Source: Sphingobacteriales bacterium
GTDB lineage: Bacteria > Bacteroidota > Bacteroidia > Sphingobacteriales > Sphingobacteriaceae
DNA length: 34,253 nt
Assembly: GCA_015654985.1 (NCBI GenBank)
Contig: JAATFW010000082.1
Coordinates: forward strand, 1 to 34,253
Direction of reading: 5' to 3'
Both the position numbers and the translations under genes were made by a program. Shown piece by piece: positions 33,540 through 34,253 of this stretch (within the stretch, counting starts at the first letter, position 1; each line of letters starts with the position of its first letter). The notes below the pieces were generated by a model that saw nothing but the letters and a program-made list of their open reading frames with translations, was not told the DNA's origin and made no database searches.

Positions 33540-34253
33540 TTATGCAAAGAATCCATGCAGGTACCATTGGGCATCTTTACCATCGTAATGCCCTGAGCGG
33601 AACAGCCAGTAGCGATTCCCGTCTGAATCTTCTACGGTGTAGTAATCCCGGTGTTCCCCCTTATCCAGCCACCATTCCCGTTCAATACGTTCCGGCCCGT
33701 CGGCTTTTTCAATCACATGCTGCCGGCCCTTACAGATAAATATTTTTGGAGGATAATCCGGCAGGAGCGCCATCACTTCAACAGGTTCCGGCCGGTGCAG
33801 CAATCGCAGGGGACGTGGCCTGTCAGTCCGCCAGGCGGTTGCCGGTGTTTCCGCCAGCGATGCTGCCGGTTTCACCGAACGTTCCGGCCAGTAATGTTCG
33901 GCCGGAAGGTAACGGCGGATAGCCGCCGCGCCGACCTTGCCCGCCAGCCTGTCGAGGAGTTCTGCCAATGCGATATCCTGTAAACCCGGATTTCCGGCCC
34001 ACAGTTTTTCCTGCAGGGTATTGGCCTCCTCAACTTCAGGCGCTTCCAGCACAAAAAGGTCGATGCCCAGGGCGGGTTCGAGCTTACTGATCTGAAGTTC
34101 AAATAATTTAACCAGATGGGATACACTATGCGAGCCCCGGTTGGTACTGATACTTGTTTGTACCATTTTGCCATCGATACGATAGCATTTCAGCACGGCC
34201 CTGCGAACACCCTTTCCTTCGGCCTTTAGCCGGGCGCATAATCCTTCTGATAA
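33540..34253 (-). CDS. imuB: ImuB-like inactive Y-family polymerase, C-terminal part
   Basis: The frame is open to the right edge, so only the last 237 residues are visible; the GTG at 34196 is internal. Recognisable features are the little-finger-like start (MVQTSISTNRGSHSVSHLVKLFE), the acidic LEPALGIDLFVLEAPEVEE segment, a Pro/Arg-rich linker (RPRPLRLLHRPEPVEV) and the family's C-terminal domain (GPERIEREWWLD, DYYTVEDSDGNRYWLFR). ImuB joins the clamp, ImuA and DnaE2 in the mutasome. Directly followed by dnaE2 with 4 nt between, the usual imuA-imuB-dnaE2 order; imuA should lie beyond the window. Confidence 0.88.
   Translation of the reverse strand, partial: LSEGLCARLKAEGKGVRRAVLKCYRIDGKMVQTSISTNRGSHSVSHLVKLFELQISKLEPALGIDLFVLEAPEVEEANTLQEKLWAGNPGLQDIALAELLDRLAGKVGAAAIRRYLPAEHYWPERSVKPAASLAETPATAWRTDRPRPLRLLHRPEPVEVMALLPDYPPKIFICKGRQHVIEKADGPERIEREWWLDKGEHRDYYTVEDSDGNRYWLFRSGHYDGKDAQWYLHGFFA

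Overview
The window comes from a chromosome of the phylum Bacteroidota, probably of the Chitinophagaceae/Sphingobacteriaceae kind. The reasons are an ECF sigma/FecR pair driving a SusC/SusD operon, lipoproteins of families restricted to this phylum (DUF4843, PKD-like), weak Shine-Dalgarno sequences, and candidate promoters with the phylum's -7 element TAnnTTTG. No rRNA, tRNA, CRISPR array, phage or insertion sequence was seen.

Region 1 (1-2005, +) is the end of a haem/porphyrin locus resembling hmuYRSTUV of Porphyromonas/Bacteroides. It holds the C-terminus of a CobN-like chelatase (HmuS) with a C-terminal membrane anchor, a polytopic membrane protein (HmuT), a MotA/TolQ/ExbB channel (HmuU) and a DUF2149 protein (HmuV). 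HmuV looks like an ExbD/TolR-type partner. Region 2 (2165-14438, +) is a trans-envelope signalling and nutrient-uptake locus: ECF sigma factor, FecR anti-sigma, a structured leader with a terminator-like hairpin, an STN-type SusC, SusD, DUF4843 lipoprotein, PKD-like lipoprotein, a long TlpA-type thioredoxin and an exported alpha/beta hydrolase. The substrate is not evident.

Region 3 (14605-22443) concerns efflux. A marR gene carries a one-base frameshift and has a perfect inverted repeat touching its start codon. It precedes an MFS exporter. Convergent to these, across a 17-bp perfect hairpin, is a tolC-hlyD-RND operon on the minus strand. Region 4 (22727-28525, -) looks like a stress and membrane-physiology cluster: AI-2E-family transporter, long MscS-type channel, PoxB-type pyruvate oxidase and a 54-aa membrane protein. 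A 34-35 bp sequence occurs in the gaps ahead of both the MscS gene and poxB, suggesting a shared control element.

Region 5 (28746-34253) concerns translesion DNA synthesis: dinB (+), with a perfect inverted repeat beside an exact -7 box; a 40-aa membrane protein (+); and on the minus strand dnaE2 preceded by the 3' part of imuB, the mutagenesis cassette, running off the right edge.

The most useful leads are the chelatase-linked proton-channel module, the SusC leader hairpins, the broken marR, the duplicated intergenic element and three AT-rich perfect inverted repeats at gene starts. Family calls rest on motif recognition and memory, because no database could be searched.
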